DNA of 64,000 bases from an uncultured Armatimonadota bacterium (lineage in GTDB: Bacteria > Armatimonadota > Fimbriimonadia > Fimbriimonadales > Fimbriimonadaceae). This document shows, one piece after another, positions 33,176 through 43,013 of this stretch. The notes below the pieces were generated by a model, which was not told the DNA's origin, searched no databases, and saw only the letters and a program-made list of their open reading frames with translations. The translations under genes and the position numbers were made by a program. The DNA lies in NCBI GenBank assembly GCA_903927025.1, contig CAIYLG010000014.1:186001-250000 (forward strand), given 5' to 3'. Positions within the stretch are counted from its first letter, which is position 1; each line of letters starts with the position of its first letter.

Positions 33176-33508
33176 TTAGGTGTTTCTCGGTCTCGGTTTC
33201 CGCACATTTCCCCTAAGGAATGTGGCAAACCTCATGGCAAGAGTTCGAAACCAGGATTTTCTCGATGTGGCCGGCAGGCTTTCAAACATGGCGCTTGCCA
33301 ACTCGGGAAGTCGCTCAAACAGTTCCTGAACGCCTGCCTCCACCTCACTCTCAGAGGTGTCAAAGTTCCCGCGCCAACGACAAACAAAGCATTCTTTGTT
33401 CGAAATGATATTTACGGCACCGCACAGCGTACATCGCTTGAGCGTGTGGGAACTAACGATTCGTTTCGTTTCCCACCGGATGTCTCGCTCGTCTGTCTTC
33501 CTATTCAT
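33176..33508 (-). CDS. Small zinc-ribbon protein of unknown function
   Basis: 110 residues. A four-cysteine ribbon, C-T-L-C-G...C-F-V-C (about residues 26-43), follows a basic N-terminus and precedes a helical acidic region (EVEAGVQELFERLPELASAMFES) and a basic tail. Zinc ribbons of this kind bind nucleic acid or partner proteins. I do not recognise the family. It is divergent from the gene at 33577 and sits upstream of dnaB on the same strand, but dnaB has its own promoter in between. Confidence 0.6.
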   Translation of the reverse strand: MNRKTDERDIRWETKRIVSSHTLKRCTLCGAVNIISNKECFVCRWRGNFDTSESEVEAGVQELFERLPELASAMFESLPATSRKSWFRTLAMRFATFLRGNVRKPRPRNT

Positions 33509-33576
33509 TCTGCTACCATCGGGGCGGGGCGCAACTGTCGCTTGGTCTTCCCGTGATGCGTTTCAACCTGTCAACA

Positions 33577-34479
33577 ATGAGCCGTGCTCTGCAGTTTCGA
33601 TATACCGACGATGAGCGTCTGTATACCGACCACGATGGGCGGAGAGTCATTGTAGATGTCGAAGGCTCCGGGGAGATGCGCTTGATGCATGCCGAACCTG
33701 ATGTCCTAACTGTTAGAGAGGGGGAACCGCCCCAGATGTTCTGCCCAAAGTTCGAAGATGGCTCAATAGTCCTAGCAGAAGGTCCTGGACCGACCCACAT
33801 ACAGGTTGCGTTTCCTTTTATCCCAAATCTTTCGAGCGCAAAGTCTGAAGAGGTTGCCCTTCCGATTCGAGGTTGCGGTTGGCTGATCGGTGCCTCAAAT
33901 CGGGTCGTGGTGGACGACTTGCACGAATGGTCCCCCGATCCATCACCGCAATTTCCTGTGCCATACCGTCTCGGGGCCGAGGGATCGGGTTGGGTGACAG
34001 TCGTTCCTGTCTCTAACTTGCGGTGTGAGTTGGCTTCAGCATTTGACATCGATGACGACGCTGGGCGACGGACGCACCACTTTCAAGTCCAGAATTTGAG
34101 TGCTGTGCGCGTCTTAGAGTCTCAGTTCGAAGACGGTGCCGTACGAGCTGCATCCGTCGCCTGCCACCTTAACGCGGCTGAGTTTGAAGTTGAATTTCCA
34201 TCCAACAATATCGGCATCCTTCTTCGGAAGATTTACGATAGGTTTCATGGCCGCCAACGAGCACGAGTTTTGATCGACGGCATCTTTGCAGGTTGGTGGT
34301 ACGAGCCTGGAGAGGATAGAAAGTATCGGTGGCACGTCTCCGATTTCGGTGTTCCGGCATCCCTTACAGAGGGGAAAGCGAAGGTTCGAATCACGGTTGA
34401 TCCTCCGGCGGGAGTTGCGCTTTGGAGCCTGTCACGGATAGAGGTTTATGTGCTCCGGCCCAACGGCGGGATCCTATGA
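33577..34479 (+). CDS. Protein with C-terminal DUF2961-like beta domain
   Basis: 300 residues from the ATG at 33577; a GTG at 33553 is in frame. No signal peptide is visible. The N-terminal half is beta-rich and unfamiliar. The C-terminal ~110 residues (ILLRKIYDRFHGRQRARVLIDGIFAGWWYEPGED..., WHVSDFGVPASLTEGKAKVRITVDPP, ALWSLSRIEVYVLRP) resemble the second jelly-roll of DUF2961 proteins, a family linked to glycan degradation (difructose-dianhydride synthase/hydrolase relatives). The catalytic first domain of DUF2961 is not apparent, so an enzymatic role is doubtful. Carbohydrate binding is a guess. Confidence 0.5.
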   Translation: MSRALQFRYTDDERLYTDHDGRRVIVDVEGSGEMRLMHAEPDVLTVREGEPPQMFCPKFEDGSIVLAEGPGPTHIQVAFPFIPNLSSAKSEEVALPIRGCGWLIGASNRVVVDDLHEWSPDPSPQFPVPYRLGAEGSGWVTVVPVSNLRCELASAFDIDDDAGRRTHHFQVQNLSAVRVLESQFEDGAVRAASVACHLNAAEFEVEFPSNNIGILLRKIYDRFHGRQRARVLIDGIFAGWWYEPGEDRKYRWHVSDFGVPASLTEGKAKVRITVDPPAGVALWSLSRIEVYVLRPNGGIL

Positions 34480-34555
34480 GCCGACGCTTGACTCTGTAGC
34501 CCAGGCTCAAAATTAGCTACACAGGTCGCGATGCAGGGTTAAATTGAGCCCCACC

Positions 34556-35464
34556 ATGTCTAAATCACTCGGTCCTAGCCAGGTGGATCCCCTCAAGCGG
34601 CAAGCATCGCTTGTATCTTTGGTCGGCAACCTCTGCCTCACTATCATAAAGACCGCCGCTGCCGTTCTGACCGGCTCCCTGAGCCTGATCTCGGAAAGCA
34701 TCCATTCGGCGATTGATTTGGTCGCCTCTATTGTCACGTTCATCTCCGTGCGGGCTGCGGCACTTCCACCCGACGAAGAGCACCCCTATGGGCATGGGAA
34801 AATTGAGAGCCTCGCTGGGTTTGGCGAGGCGATCTTTCTGCTGATGGTGGTGCTGTACATCGTGGTGGAGTCCGTGGAGCGACTCATTCATGGTGGTCAG
34901 GTACGACATCTAAACGTTGGAATCTGGATCATGGCTGTCAGCGCGGCGGTGAGCTTTGGGGGGGGCTTCTACATGCGAAGGGTCGCTAGTAAGACGGAGA
35001 GCATGGCGCTGCAATCGAATGCTCGTCACCAACTCATTGATTTTGCGACAAGCGTGGGAGTCTTGTTGGCGCTTGCGACTGCCAAGCTGACTGGATGGCA
35101 GCAGGCCGATGCGTACTTCGCCCTGGGATTGGCGGTATGGATCGCCTTCAATGCTTATGTCATCGGACGAGAATGTGCGGAGCAACTAATCGATCGACGT
35201 GTGACCGACGAGGATCTCCAGCAGATAATCGCCATTCTGGAGTCTGGTGACGGGATGTTGAGCTACCACCATCTCCGATCACGACACAGCGGCAATGTTC
35301 ACTACGTGGATGTGCACATTGTCGTGCCAAACACCTGGACGGTCGTGCAGGGGCACAACTTAGCCGACTCGCTGGAGAAGCAAATTCAGGCAACATTGAC
35401 GCCGGCTCAGGTCGTGATTCATATCGACCCATACGACGAGCAAAAGGCTCTCGGACGCAAATGA
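34556..35464 (+). CDS. Cation diffusion facilitator (CDF) metal transporter
   Basis: 302 residues from the ATG at 34556. Six membrane helices and a cytoplasmic C-terminal domain (~215-302) fit the CDF family. The metal-binding motifs are present: H50-x3-D54 in helix 2 (ESIHSAIDLVAS) and H158-x3-D162 in helix 5 (ARHQLIDFATS). The latter HxxxD pattern often, but not always, indicates Zn/Co/Cd rather than Mn. EEHPYGHGKIE between helices 2 and 3 is the family signature. The protein exports divalent metal in exchange for protons. TTAAAT lies 11 bases upstream. The DinB-like gene follows after 19 bases. Confidence 0.88.
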   Translation: MSKSLGPSQVDPLKRQASLVSLVGNLCLTIIKTAAAVLTGSLSLISESIHSAIDLVASIVTFISVRAAALPPDEEHPYGHGKIESLAGFGEAIFLLMVVLYIVVESVERLIHGGQVRHLNVGIWIMAVSAAVSFGGGFYMRRVASKTESMALQSNARHQLIDFATSVGVLLALATAKLTGWQQADAYFALGLAVWIAFNAYVIGRECAEQLIDRRVTDEDLQQIIAILESGDGMLSYHHLRSRHSGNVHYVDVHIVVPNTWTVVQGHNLADSLEKQIQATLTPAQVVIHIDPYDEQKALGRK

Positions 35465-35471
35465 ACTTCGG

Positions 35472-35477
35472 TATCCT
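35472..35477 (+). promoter_or_regulatory. -10 box TATCCT of the DinB-like gene
   Basis: TATCCT, 6 bases (TGCCGC), then the ATG at 35484. It lies in the 19-bp gap after the CDF gene. Confidence 0.5.
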
Positions 35478-35483
35478 TGCCGC

Positions 35484-35953
35484 ATGCATCCGTACCTTTT
35501 GCAAGGTCTGCCATTAGGGCCGATTCTGGTGCGTCGATTCGCGGAAAGGATCCCCGACTACCAACTGGACCACTGCTTTGAAGAGGACAGATTCACGACT
35601 CGTGAGGTCGTTGCCCACCTAGCCGACTGGGAAAAGCTGTTTCGGGCAAGAATGGAACTTGCACTTGCCACCCCAGGGGCCTCAATAACAGTTTATGAAG
35701 AAGGTGAGCGGGCCGAGGCAGAGCGGTATTGCGACCGGGATCTGTGCGATCAGCTCAACCTCTTCGAAGTCGAGCGTGCAAAGACGATTGATTTTCTAAG
35801 TGGCCTGTCCGGCGATCAGCTCCGATGCCCTTATCTCCATCCTTTCTTTGGAGTCATGGTTGTTGAGGACCAGGCCAATATGTTGCTGGGTCACGATCTG
35901 TACCACGTCGAGCAGCTTAGTGCTTACCTCGACGCGGCATCAGAATTATGTGG

Positions 35954-35957
<4 letters not shown>
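35484..35957 (+). CDS. DinB-like metal-binding four-helix protein
   Basis: 157 residues. The histidine triad of the DinB/YfiT superfamily is visible: H45 in REVVAHLADWE, and H137 and H141 in LLGHDLYHVEQL. Members are four-helix bundles with a divalent metal bound by these histidines. Some are thiol-dependent S-transferases (bacillithiol, mycothiol), but most are uncharacterised. FFGVMVVEDQANMLLGHD is also typical. It is convergent with enolase, with a hairpin across both 3' ends. Confidence 0.8.
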
Positions 35958-37359
<1,402 letters not shown>

Positions 37360-37367
37360 TTACTGTT

Positions 37368-38099
37368 ATGTCGCTCGCAATTGATAAAGAGAACTACCTT
37401 CTGCACAAGCTGCATTCTCTGACGGGGATTATTCCCGTGGGCTATTACATGGTTCAGCACCTTGTGCTGAATTCATTCACCATTGCGGGGCCAGAAAAGT
37501 TCAACGCAGTCATTGGCTTTTTCGAGTCAATGCCCAAGTTTTTCTTGTTGACCCTAGAAGTCTGCGCGATTTGGCTACCGTTGGTCTTCCACGCGGTTTA
37601 CGGAGTCTTCATTGTCTCGCGAGCCAAGCCCAACTACTTTGGAAGCGTCTACGGGTGGTCTCAGAACCTTATGTACACCCTCCAGCGCTGGACGGGGATC
37701 TTCCTGTTCCTCTTCCTCATCGTCCACGTCGTGACGACCACGGGAGCAAAATATCTGAAGGGTTCGGCATCTGTGATCGAATTTGATGCCTGGTACACCA
37801 AGCTTACGAGCCTTCACTACATTTGGCTGATTTTCTACATGGCGGGTGTTGCCGCGGCCTCATACCACTTGGCTTACGGTCTTTGGAACTTTGGAATTCG
37901 CTGGGGCATCACTGTTTCGGACAAGGCTCAGAACACGATGCAGCGGTTCGCTCTTGGCTTCTTCATCGTGGTGACCCTCATCGGATGGGGAGCTCTCGGA
38001 GGATTCCTGATTCACGGAAACCACACCACTCCTGCAGAATCAACTTCTGGTCAAGCTCAGGTGTCCCGAACGCACAGCCAGCTCTTGGCTACTCGATAA
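37368..38099 (+). CDS. sdhC: Succinate dehydrogenase cytochrome b558-type subunit
   Basis: 243 residues with five membrane helices, as in the single-subunit anchors of b558-type succinate dehydrogenases. Histidines that can bind heme are in the helices: LHKLHSLTG (H13, H16), VQHL (H31), LVFHAVYG, LIVHVVTT and YHLAYGLWNFGIRWG. It anchors the SdhA/SdhB catalytic pair to the membrane and passes electrons to quinone. No sdhA or sdhB follows; the next gene is on the other strand. The catalytic subunits must therefore be elsewhere in the genome, or the protein works with a different partner. TAATTA is 5 bases before the ATG. Confidence 0.85.
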   Translation: MSLAIDKENYLLHKLHSLTGIIPVGYYMVQHLVLNSFTIAGPEKFNAVIGFFESMPKFFLLTLEVCAIWLPLVFHAVYGVFIVSRAKPNYFGSVYGWSQNLMYTLQRWTGIFLFLFLIVHVVTTTGAKYLKGSASVIEFDAWYTKLTSLHYIWLIFYMAGVAAASYHLAYGLWNFGIRWGITVSDKAQNTMQRFALGFFIVVTLIGWGALGGFLIHGNHTTPAESTSGQAQVSRTHSQLLATR

Positions 38100-38116
38100 A
38101 CCGAGGGAAGGCCGCT

Positions 38117-40078
38117 TTACTCCATCACAGTGGAGATTGCGGCCAAAACCTGCTCAACATCGGGCAATGCTGCATATTCATACACCGGATTGAATCCGAT
38201 GTGAACGTCATCCCGCGTCACCAATTGAGGTGGGGATAGGAAGAGGTTAAAGCTCTCCGGCTTACTGGAGATCTCGGCAATCACCGCCTGCCCAAACCCA
38301 CACGTTCGATTGTCTTCGTGTACCACGACGAGTCTCCCCGTCTTCTCCAGTGACTTTGTGATTGTTTCGTAGTCGCACGGCACAATCGAGCGCAAGTCGA
38401 TAATCTCGATCGATGCGTCCGATTTGGCGGCTGCCTCTTCGGCGAGTTCTATGCAGTTGCCCCAGGCCACAAGCGTTACGTCTGACCCTGCCCTCACAAT
38501 CTTGGCTTTGCCAAACGGAACCGGTGGCACTGCCTTGATGTCGGACTGCTTTCGGAAGATGTGCTTGGGTACCAGAATAAATGTCGGGTCTTGAGACTGC
38601 ATTGCGGTCCAGAAGAGGCCGGCGGCATCTTCTGGCGTCGATGGGATGGCCACTCGGATACCTGGAGCGTGGGCTAGAGCCGCTTCATTGCTGTGGCTGT
38701 GCCAGAGCGAACCGCCTGGCAGATACGCGCCGTAGGGAGCGTAGATGACGAGTGGGCAAGTCCATTCGCCACCGGTTCGCCAGCGCAGAGTGGACATATT
38801 CGTCGTAATTTGATTCCAGCCTGGGGCGATGAAATCGATAAATTGGAGCTCGAACACCGGACGGTATCCATACGCTGCCATTCCGACCGCGACACCCATG
38901 ATAGTGGCTTCAGCGAGGGGTGAGTTAAACACCTGCTTCGGAAATGCGTCGCTAAGGCCCTTGGTCATCCCGAAAACTCCACCCTTAGGATCTTCGATAT
39001 CTTCACCGAAGAACACGATTTTGGGGTCGCTTTCGAGAGCCTGCTTGAAGGTGCCATTGATCGCGGAGACCATAGTGGTCCGCTGGTCCGACTTAAGCGG
39101 TGGGGTCTCCGCAGTTGGCTCAGGACCAAAGCAGTTCGACAGCTTATCATCCGGCAGAGGATCAGGTTCCTTTTCAGCCTCCAGATAGTCAGCGTCAACC
39201 TGTTTTGCGGTGTCTTCCTGGAGCTGCTTCCACGCTTGTTCGGTTAATTCTCCCGATGCGATCAACTCGTTCGCCAGGAGCGTAAGCGGATCTCGCGCCG
39301 TCATCGCCTCAATTTCCTCCATGGGGCGATAGACGCGGTGGTCATCGCTGGAGGTGTGCGAAGAAAGTCGATCCAAATCCGCCCAAATCAGAGTGGGGCC
39401 ATGACCCGCTCGCGCCTTTTCTACGGCAGCGGAGGTTTCGTCAAACACCGTATCGGCGTTCCGCGCATCAATTTTTACGACCGCATCCTCGCTGAGAATG
39501 CCTAGGTTGAAGGGTAGGAATTTCGCAGTCGGGGTTGAGATGCCGTATTTGTTGTCCTCAACAATAAACACCACAGGAAGATTCTCCTGCACGGCAAAAG
39601 CGACCGCTTCAAAGAATTCACCCTGTCTGGAGGCGGCATCGCCGACGGTGGCCACGCAGACTGAATCGGTTCCAGCCAATTTCATTGCCCATGCCGTTCC
39701 GCAGGCAGGAAGCAGCGAGCCGCCGGTAGGCGTGCAGACGCTGAAGATGTTCTTTTCCCGGCTGGAGTAGTGACCGGGCATCTGACGACCCTGTGAGCTG
39801 CTGGATTTCTTCGCGAAGTAGGCCAACGCCAGATCGTAGTTGCTTACTCCACGAGCGAGGACGATCGACCGATCGCGGTAGTAGGGAAAGATGTAGTCAT
39901 CGGGACGAAGGGTTAAGGAAACGGCTCCAAGAGCCTCATGACCCATGCCGCTGACCTGAAACCAGCCCTTGCTTTGACGGAGAAGAATTCCTTCTCGGCG
40001 GTCTCCCTCGCGGCTCAGAACCATGAGCTTGAGGAGATCGAGTTTTGAATAAGCCTTTTTGGCTGGTATGGCAGACAT
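38117..40078 (-). CDS. Fused E1 alpha-beta subunit of a 2-oxoacid dehydrogenase
   Basis: 653 residues. The alpha part (about 1-310) contains QVSGMGHEALGA, the thiamine-diphosphate motif region TVGDAASRQGEFFEAVAFAVQENLPVVFIVEDNKYG, and SSHTSSDDHRVY. A ~35-residue linker with acidic and proline residues follows. The beta part (about 335-653) has IVFFGEDIEDPKGGVFG, FNSPLAEATIMGVAVGMA, the WRTGGEWTCPLVIYAPYG segment and RLVVVHEDNRTCGFG. Such fusions use ThDP to decarboxylate pyruvate or branched-chain keto acids and need E2 and E3, which are not in the window. The substrate cannot be fixed. AAGAGGT sits 4 bases before the ATG. Confidence 0.88.
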   Translation of the reverse strand: MSAIPAKKAYSKLDLLKLMVLSREGDRREGILLRQSKGWFQVSGMGHEALGAVSLTLRPDDYIFPYYRDRSIVLARGVSNYDLALAYFAKKSSSSQGRQMPGHYSSREKNIFSVCTPTGGSLLPACGTAWAMKLAGTDSVCVATVGDAASRQGEFFEAVAFAVQENLPVVFIVEDNKYGISTPTAKFLPFNLGILSEDAVVKIDARNADTVFDETSAAVEKARAGHGPTLIWADLDRLSSHTSSDDHRVYRPMEEIEAMTARDPLTLLANELIASGELTEQAWKQLQEDTAKQVDADYLEAEKEPDPLPDDKLSNCFGPEPTAETPPLKSDQRTTMVSAINGTFKQALESDPKIVFFGEDIEDPKGGVFGMTKGLSDAFPKQVFNSPLAEATIMGVAVGMAAYGYRPVFELQFIDFIAPGWNQITTNMSTLRWRTGGEWTCPLVIYAPYGAYLPGGSLWHSHSNEAALAHAPGIRVAIPSTPEDAAGLFWTAMQSQDPTFILVPKHIFRKQSDIKAVPPVPFGKAKIVRAGSDVTLVAWGNCIELAEEAAAKSDASIEIIDLRSIVPCDYETITKSLEKTGRLVVVHEDNRTCGFGQAVIAEISSKPESFNLFLSPPQLVTRDDVHIGFNPVYEYAALPDVEQVLAAISTVME

Positions 40079-40135
40079 AGTTACCTCTTTCTTCGTTGAA
40101 TTGGGGCCGACTCTTCGCCAGTGAAGCAGAAAAGA

Positions 40136-40690
40136 TTATAGCTTGAGGATGCTTCCGTCCACCGCTATCCCCCTGTTTCCACCTGGGCGATTTGGGGCCG
40201 GCAAGAGGTGTTTGGGGTCTCCGTGGGCGTTTCGGGCAGTATCGCTTGAGTCAAAGATCAATGGAGTTTTGGGGTCCTTTAGGTCCCCCTTGTATTTACC
40301 GGCCGCCGCATCGTTCAATGCATAGCCAAACTGGGCAACTTTTGATGCCAGTGCGGGTGAAATAAATTTTTTCTCAGACTCACCTTTGGCGAGATCGGAG
40401 GCGGCCCCGTAATTCTTCAGCGCGTCCATCCAATTCGCGGCGAGGGGGAAGGCCCCTTCAGACTCGTGGTACATCATGAGCGCGGTGTACATCGCCTTGA
40501 GATTCGTTTCCGTGCTGGCGTTGTACTTTCTCTCATCGTCTGGAGAAAGATACGCCTGAGCGAAGCCGTGGCTGAACAGAGTGCGGATATCCCGAAGGGT
40601 TCCTGTAAACCAGAGCACCGCAAACAGCACGACAAAGACCGCGCCGCAGCCGATGGACAGTCGCTTGACAACCTTTCCCCCTAAAGCCAT
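40136..40690 (-). CDS. Membrane-anchored pseudopilin-like protein
   Basis: 184 residues from the ATG at 40690. A single N-terminal membrane helix (SIGCGAVFVVLFAVLWFTG) is followed by a soluble domain. Its parts resemble the C-terminal region of bacterial pseudopilin-like proteins: ETNLKAMYTALMMYHESEGAFPLAANWMDALKNYG, YALNDAAAGKYKGDL, TPLIFDSSD, DPKHLLPAPNRPGGNRGIAVDGSI. A G/A-F-T-L-x-E prepilin cleavage site is lacking, so it is an anchored relative rather than a secreted pilin. Function unknown. The -10 box and divergent start of the neighbour overlap at 40698-40703. Confidence 0.6.
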   Translation of the reverse strand: MALGGKVVKRLSIGCGAVFVVLFAVLWFTGTLRDIRTLFSHGFAQAYLSPDDERKYNASTETNLKAMYTALMMYHESEGAFPLAANWMDALKNYGAASDLAKGESEKKFISPALASKVAQFGYALNDAAAGKYKGDLKDPKTPLIFDSSDTARNAHGDPKHLLPAPNRPGGNRGIAVDGSILKL

Positions 40691-40697
40691 AGGGAGC

Positions 40698-40703
40698 ATT
40701 ATG
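40698..40703 (-). promoter_or_regulatory. -10 box CATAAT of the pseudopilin-like gene
   Basis: On the minus strand CATAAT is followed by 7 bases (GCTCCCT) and the ATG at 40690. The same bases contain the ATG (40701) of the divergent gene, so the two starts share one small region. Confidence 0.45.
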
Positions 40704-41678
40704 GCGCGAAGCCGTAAACTTACACCTGTGCTTCCACCCCGAATGAATTTGATTCAGTCACCAACGCCGCTTCATCGGCTCAACCGCCTTTCAGAGGAAC
40801 TCGGCCTTGATGTTTGGATCAAGAGAGATGACTTGACGGGTTTTGCGATGGGAGGGAACAAGGGGAGAAAGCTTGAGTATTTGATAGCCGATGTATTGGC
40901 GCAGAAGGCGGAGGTAGTTGTCACGTGTGGGGCCGCACAATCTAACTTCATTCGACAATTAGGGGCCGCGTGCAGCATTTGCAGCGTCCATTGCGCGGCG
41001 GCAGTGATGGCAATGCCATTTGATATTCAGGCGCCTGAAGGTGCTGCTATCGAAGAAGGAGGCAACCTCGTTCTGGATGAGCTCCTGGGAGTGGATCTAA
41101 GATTCCACCCGAACGGCACTTGGGATCACCTCGACGTTCTTGCGGAGCAGCTTGCGGTGGAGTTTGAGAGGGAGGGGAAGCGGACCTATCGACTTCCGGT
41201 GGGTGGGTCTTCTCCGTTAGGCGCCTACGCTTTCATCAAAGCGGCGGAAGAACTCACTGAGTCGTTCGATTTCATCGTCTTCGCCAGTTCGAGCGGAAGC
41301 ACCCATACTGGCCTCCAGACTGCCTTTAGGGACACTGGAACAAGGATTCTTGGCATCGCCTGCGATCCTGAGCCCGAAATCGCTGAGGATTTCGCTGAGC
41401 TTTCATCAGGGCTGAATGGAATGGATCCAACCTTTCCTAAGCTTGATGCGGGTGACTATCAACTGAATTTCGACTACGTCGGGCCGGGGTACGGGATTCC
41501 TAGTGCTGAGGGGAATGCGGCGATACGGCTGCTCGCAAGAACCGAAGGCATCTTTCTAGATCCGATCTATTCTGGAAAGGCGTTTGCAGGCTTGCTGGAC
41601 CTTGCGGAAAGGGGCCAGATATCTGGAAAGGTTTTGTTTTGGCACACAGGAGGAACGCCGGGGCTGTTTGTCCACTAG
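40701..41678 (+). CDS. D-cysteine desulfhydrase / ACC-deaminase-like PLP enzyme
   Basis: 325 residues from the ATG at 40701 (GGGAG 4 bases upstream); an ATG at 40740 is an alternative. QSPTPLHRLNRLSEELGLDVWIKRDDLTG followed by GFAMGGNKGRKLEYL gives the pyridoxal lysine, and TCGAAQSNFIRQLGAAC is the next motif. ASSSGSTHTGLQTAF is the phosphate-binding loop and HTGGTPGLFV the end motif. The family contains D-cysteine desulfhydrase (DcyD-like), which makes pyruvate, sulfide and ammonia from D-cysteine, and ACC deaminase. The sequence does not separate the two safely, so no symbol is given. It converges on the DUF2752 gene with a 4-bp overlap. Confidence 0.82.
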   Translation: MARSRKLTPVLPPRMNLIQSPTPLHRLNRLSEELGLDVWIKRDDLTGFAMGGNKGRKLEYLIADVLAQKAEVVVTCGAAQSNFIRQLGAACSICSVHCAAAVMAMPFDIQAPEGAAIEEGGNLVLDELLGVDLRFHPNGTWDHLDVLAEQLAVEFEREGKRTYRLPVGGSSPLGAYAFIKAAEELTESFDFIVFASSSGSTHTGLQTAFRDTGTRILGIACDPEPEIAEDFAELSSGLNGMDPTFPKLDAGDYQLNFDYVGPGYGIPSAEGNAAIRLLARTEGIFLDPIYSGKAFAGLLDLAERGQISGKVLFWHTGGTPGLFVH

Positions 41679-42154
41679 CGCTTCTGGACAAAGCTGGACA
41701 TCATCCGCTCGCCGTCAGTCGCAAAGTGGGGCGACATCACCATTCTGGCGATTCCGAATACAACAAACGCTCCGAGACCCCAATTGATGAATTGCGTGAA
41801 CTTCACCGAATCGGAACGGAATTTCAGACCTTTCACATAACCGTAAAGGGATATGAAGGCGGTTGCGGTGAAAACCATGTACGCGATCGGCCCAAGCGGA
41901 TGAGCATGAAAAGCCTCAGCAAAATGACCGTGGATAAAGGCAGTCCAACTTGTCGTGAGTCCGCACCCAGGGCAAGGACGGTCAAAGAAGAGGACGCTGG
42001 GACAGGGTGGAAGCCCTAATTGCTGATGGGTGCCGTGCCCGCTCTTATCCGGAGTTAGGACCGCGCCGGTGAGGGTCACGCCAAACCAGATGCCAAACCA
42101 AACAATTTGGTTCAGGAGCTTCTTTCGTTCATAGCCTGGTTCAAGCAGCTCCAT
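41675..42154 (-). CDS. DUF2752 membrane protein
   Basis: 159 residues from the ATG at 42154, which lies inside the end of truB (14-bp overlap). Three hydrophobic helices are visible. The central motif CPSVLFFDRPCPGCGLTTSWTAFIHGHFAEAFHAHPLGPIAY is the DUF2752 signature, with the conserved CPGCG cysteines. The family is widespread near membrane-protein genes and has no known function. Coupling to truB and nrnA is by overlap only; a functional link is not evident. Confidence 0.82.
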   Translation of the reverse strand: MELLEPGYERKKLLNQIVWFGIWFGVTLTGAVLTPDKSGHGTHQQLGLPPCPSVLFFDRPCPGCGLTTSWTAFIHGHFAEAFHAHPLGPIAYMVFTATAFISLYGYVKGLKFRSDSVKFTQFINWGLGAFVVFGIARMVMSPHFATDGERMMSSFVQKR

Positions 42155-43013
42155 AGGGGATCTCACTTGGAATGACGCATTCTGGCTGCAGGAGGTTTCC
42201 GATGATCTTGGCAACGCTGAAAACGTTGCCATTTGGCTCAATGAGGCCGATTAATTGGGATTCGGGAGGCTCGGCAAGAAAGATTGCCCTTCCTTCCCGA
42301 ATATTTGCAGTCTGGAGGGCATCCAATTCAATGAGCGGCATCGGTGGGAGCGCTTCGCGAAGAGGGATCAGGTCGCTGATCGAACTCGAATCGAGTGCTA
42401 TAGATTCTGTGAGATGAAATCGACCCACCTGGGTTCGAACAAGGCTCTTTAGGTAACCGCCACATCCCAACGCTGCGCCAAGGTCATGGGCGAGCGACCG
42501 AATGTACGTTCCCCCTGAGCAACAAATCCTTGCCTTTGCCACCGTCCCGGTGACATCAAGGATTTCAAAGCTGTCGATGTGGACGGTTCTTGGCTCTCTG
42601 ACGGCTTCCTTGCCCTCTCTCGCGTACTTGTAAAGTGGCTTTCCAGACACCTTGACAGCGCTGTACATTGGCGGATACTGCTGAATCAACCCGTGAAAAG
42701 CAGGTAGGGAAGTTCGGATGGCTCCGGCAAGATCATCCGGAACGGGGGAGGATTCTGAGAGTTCACCTTCCGCATCGTAGGTGGTGGTGGATTGCCCAAA
42801 CTGAATTTCGGCTACGTAGACCTTAGGCTCGAGGGGTAGATACTGCAAAAAACGAGTCGCAGGACCTACCGCCACAACGAGTAGGCCAGTCGCAAGCGGG
42901 TCCAGGGTGCCAGCATGGCCCACCCTTTTGGTGCCAAATCGCCTCCGAATCGTGTTGACGACATCGTGCGATGTCATCGAAAGTGGCTTGTGGACTAGGA
43001 GGATTCCCAGCAA
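42141..43013 (-). CDS. truB: tRNA pseudouridine(55) synthase
   Basis: 290 residues, TTG start overlapping the end of nrnA by 19 bp. N-terminus LLGILLVHKPLSMTSHDVVNTIRR matches TruB. The catalytic aspartate is D38 in VGHAGTLDPLATGLL; YVAEIQFGQSTTTYDAEGE and QYPPMYSAVKVSGKPLYKYAREG follow. The thumb/C-terminal part (CSGGTYIRSLAHDLGAALGCGGYLKSLVRT) is complete. It makes the universal pseudouridine in the T loop of tRNAs. The order nrnA-truB is common in bacteria next to rbfA and ribF, which are absent here. Confidence 0.93.
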   Translation of the reverse strand: MLGILLVHKPLSMTSHDVVNTIRRRFGTKRVGHAGTLDPLATGLLVVAVGPATRFLQYLPLEPKVYVAEIQFGQSTTTYDAEGELSESSPVPDDLAGAIRTSLPAFHGLIQQYPPMYSAVKVSGKPLYKYAREGKEAVREPRTVHIDSFEILDVTGTVAKARICCSGGTYIRSLAHDLGAALGCGGYLKSLVRTQVGRFHLTESIALDSSSISDLIPLREALPPMPLIELDALQTANIREGRAIFLAEPPESQLIGLIEPNGNVFSVAKIIGNLLQPECVIPSEIPYGAA

